A stretch of DNA of 64,000 nt. Source: JAGWBF01 sp963663025. GTDB lineage: Bacteria > Chloroflexota > Dehalococcoidia > Lucifugimonadales > JAGWBF01. The position numbers and the translations under genes were made by a program. The stretch's first letter is position 1. Each line of letters begins with the position of its first letter. The notes under the pieces were generated by a model, which ran no database searches, was not told the DNA's origin, and saw only the letters and a list, made by a program, of their open reading frames with translations. The stretch is from positions 1,426,001 through 1,490,000 of the forward strand of contig OY760073.1 of assembly GCA_963663025.1 (NCBI GenBank), given 5' to 3'. Shown here piece after piece: positions 62,131 through 64,000 of this stretch.

Positions 62131-63801
62131 ATGCCATACCATGATGTCATTGTAGTCGGCGGTGGACTGGCAGGAATGCGGGCCGCCATAGCCGCCAAGG
62201 CAGCGGGGGTAGATGTGGGGCTGGTGTCCAAGATCCATCCCCTTCGCAGCCAGTCATCCGGCGCCCACAGCGGGATAAACGCCGCCATCAAAGCCGGCGA
62301 CTCCTGGCAGTCCCACGCCGAAGATACGATCAAGGCCGGCGCCTATCTGGCCGACCAGGACATCGTCGAAGCCATGTGCCAGGATGCCCGCCAGGATGTG
62401 ATCCTGCTGGAACACATGGGGGTGCCCTTCAGCAGGGACCAGGATGGCATGATCGATGTGATGCCCTTCGGAGGCTCTTCACAGCCCCGTACATGCTATG
62501 TGGGCGACTCGGCGGGACACATCGTCCTGCAGGTGCTCTACGAGAACATCGTTCGGATGGGTATAGCCACATACGATGAATGGACCGCCATCTCTCTTAT
62601 GGTCGCTGATGGGGCCTGTTACGGTGTCACCGCCTACGACCTAGCCTCCGGCAAGCTGGAGGCCTTGAACGCCAGGTCCACGGTCCTGGCTACGGGCGGC
62701 ATCGGCAGGCTATTTGCCACCAGCACATCCGCTTTCTTCGCTACTGCCGACGGCGTAGGCATGGCCTACCGCGCAGGTGTGCCCCTGATGGACATGGAGA
62801 TGGTGCAGTTCCATCCGACGACCCTGAAGGGGAAGGGCTTGGTTGTCAGCGAAGCTGCCCGGGGAGAAGGGGCTTATCTGGTCAACGCAGCCGGCGACCG
62901 GTTTATGTCAAGCTACTCGACCGATGGTGATCGGGCACCCGAGCTTGAAGCCAGGGATGTGTGCGCCCAAGCCATAGATGCAGAAATACGAGAGGGCCGG
63001 GGCGAAGACGAGTGCGTTTTTCTCGACTTCCGGCACTTGGACCATGACCGTATATATGACAGACTTCCCGAGACCCGGTTCCTTGTAAAGACCTATCTTG
63101 GGTTGGACATCACCAAGGATTTGGTGCCGGTCCAGCCGGCTGCCCACCGTCCCGTCGGAGGCATACAGGTGGACGCCCAGGGAGCAACCGGCGTGGCGGG
63201 TTTATACGCCGCTGGCGAAGCTGCGTGTTCGGGCGCACATGGAGCCGGGAGATTGGGCGGGAACTCCATGCTGGACTGCATAGTCTTTGGCAGGAGAGCA
63301 GGCGAAGCAGCAGCCAGCAACTCCCGGGCTGCCGGTAGGGCCGAGGCTCCCGCAAACCTGCTGGCCCAGCAGGTAGAGCAAGCCCAGGGCCTGTCCGCCA
63401 GGGCTGGAAGCTCGGACTCGATAGGCTCCCTTCGAAGGGAGCTGAACCAGGCGCTCCAGTCCAGCATGGGAGTGCGCCGGGATGGGGCATCCCTGGAGGC
63501 AGCGGTCAGCTCCGTCCAGGGACTCAAGGTGCGGTACCAGGAGATTGCAGTGCCCACCATAGGCGGGGCATACAACCCGTCCCTGCCCACCTACCTTGAG
63601 CTGGGCAATATGCTAGATGCCGCCCACGTCATGCTGACATCCGCCGTCGCCCGCCAGGAGAGCCGGGGGGCCCACCAGCGCAGCGACAAGCCCGACAGGG
63701 ACGATGCCAACTGGCTGCAACACACGGTAGCTGTGAGCAGCCCGGAAGGACCGCAGGTGTCCACCAAGCCCGTCACCATAACCCAGTGGCAGCCTTCGTA
63801 G
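62131..63801 (+). CDS. sdhA: Succinate dehydrogenase/fumarate reductase flavoprotein subunit
   Basis: 556 residues from the ATG at 62131. FAD-binding IVVGGGLAGMRAAIAA; capping domain; catalytic SEAARGEGAYLVN (Arg), MVQFHPTTL (His), and AHRPVGGIQVDAQG; end of FAD domain GAHGAGRLGGNSMLDCIVFGRRAG. The usual covalent FAD site is a His in an RSHS/RSHT motif; here residues 39-41 read RSQ, so FAD may not be covalently bound. Followed 42 bases later by an iron-sulfur subunit. Converts succinate to fumarate in the TCA cycle or the reverse. Confidence 0.92.
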   Translation: MPYHDVIVVGGGLAGMRAAIAAKAAGVDVGLVSKIHPLRSQSSGAHSGINAAIKAGDSWQSHAEDTIKAGAYLADQDIVEAMCQDARQDVILLEHMGVPFSRDQDGMIDVMPFGGSSQPRTCYVGDSAGHIVLQVLYENIVRMGIATYDEWTAISLMVADGACYGVTAYDLASGKLEALNARSTVLATGGIGRLFATSTSAFFATADGVGMAYRAGVPLMDMEMVQFHPTTLKGKGLVVSEAARGEGAYLVNAAGDRFMSSYSTDGDRAPELEARDVCAQAIDAEIREGRGEDECVFLDFRHLDHDRIYDRLPETRFLVKTYLGLDITKDLVPVQPAAHRPVGGIQVDAQGATGVAGLYAAGEAACSGAHGAGRLGGNSMLDCIVFGRRAGEAAASNSRAAGRAEAPANLLAQQVEQAQGLSARAGSSDSIGSLRRELNQALQSSMGVRRDGASLEAAVSSVQGLKVRYQEIAVPTIGGAYNPSLPTYLELGNMLDAAHVMLTSAVARQESRGAHQRSDKPDRDDANWLQHTVAVSSPEGPQVSTKPVTITQWQPS

Positions 63802-63843
63802 AGCCTTCCCCGCTCAAGCAGAACTTCTAGAAGGGACGCTTCC

Positions 63844-64000
63844 ATGGAAATAACGTTGAAGTTTTACAGGTTCAGCCCCGGCAACGGCAGCAAGGGGGAC
63901 TTCCAGGAATATAGCCTGGAGATCGACGAAAGCGCCACGGTGCTGGATGCCCTGATGCAGGTCAAGGAGGACCAGGACAGCACTATGGCCTTCCGCGGAA
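63844..64000 (+). CDS. sdhB: Succinate dehydrogenase/fumarate reductase iron-sulfur subunit (partial)
   Basis: The first 52 residues; the window ends before the first Cys cluster. The N-terminal ITLKFYRFSP and VLDALMQVKEDQDSTMAFR match the 2Fe-2S domain of SdhB/FrdB. It would pass electrons from SdhA to quinone. Confidence 0.87.
   Translation, partial: MEITLKFYRFSPGNGSKGDFQEYSLEIDESATVLDALMQVKEDQDSTMAFRG

Noticed and set aside
1..64000. Insertion sequences, prophage or integrase genes
   Set aside because: No transposase, integrase or phage structural gene was found in any frame.

Overview
The window looks like a chromosomal segment of a Dehalococcoidia-type Chloroflexota, of the SAR202-like kind. 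The reasons are a GC-rich genome, many large lipoprotein solute-binding proteins, Rieske, flavin-dependent and cupin/VOC enzymes for organic-compound breakdown, a B12-dependent ribonucleotide reductase with NrdR, and a division cluster reduced to rsmH-ftsA-ftsZ with no mur or mra genes between them. The lineage call is inference from gene content; no marker was compared.

Layout. 0-0.6 kb: C-terminal end of a surface protein with a sorting-type tail. 0.6-6.3 kb: an Fpg/Nei-like glycosylase, then degradative enzymes (carboxymuconolactone decarboxylase-like, LLM flavin oxidoreductase, Rieske oxygenase, cupin, VOC). 6.3-9.6 kb: five small membrane proteins of unknown role, one a double DUF4389 protein. 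10.3-17.3 kb: acetate kinase and phosphoketolase (coupled by a GTGA overlap), an aminoglycoside/ecdysteroid-type phosphotransferase, a methyltransferase and a sulfatase-like hydrolase. Each of these five carries one or two single-base frameshifts. 17.4-22.3 kb: a sodium/solute symporter, an oligopeptide-type binding lipoprotein, an SDR and a VOC protein. 22.9-31.6 kb: an iron/siderophore uptake operon with two exporter-fold ABC proteins, a binding lipoprotein whose domain is duplicated in tandem, two FecCD permeases and an ATPase. 31.8-36.8 kb: tRNA-Lys, penicillin-acylase-like hydrolase, CinA-like protein, M42 peptidase.

36.8-43.1 kb holds three tandem paralogous family-5 binding lipoproteins. 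Each has its own consensus-like promoter and an almost identical terminator, and their N-terminal tethers contain copy-specific repeats. 43.5-47.1 kb: an MFS transporter, an unknown protein and an HpaB-type monooxygenase. 47.2-51.2 kb: a structured leader, then rsmH, ftsA, ftsZ and a terminator. 51.3-54.4 kb: NrdR with a pair of NrdR-box-like sites, then nrdJ. 54.4-61 kb: a compact plus-strand housekeeping run (pdxA, proC, yggT, PadR regulator with HAAS membrane partner, DegV, P-loop kinase, pepA). 61-64 kb: tRNA-His, tRNA-Arg, a 2-phosphoglycerate-kinase-like protein and the start of a succinate dehydrogenase/fumarate reductase operon behind a full-consensus promoter.

The observations most worth following are the triplicated self-contained lipoprotein units with variable tethers, the almost identical in-frame duplication of the siderophore-binding domain, the structured RNA leader before the reduced division operon, the frameshift hot zone at 11.0-16.6 kb, and several enzymes whose diagnostic active-site residue is replaced (sulfatase-like Thr, CinA, SdhA, Fpg).
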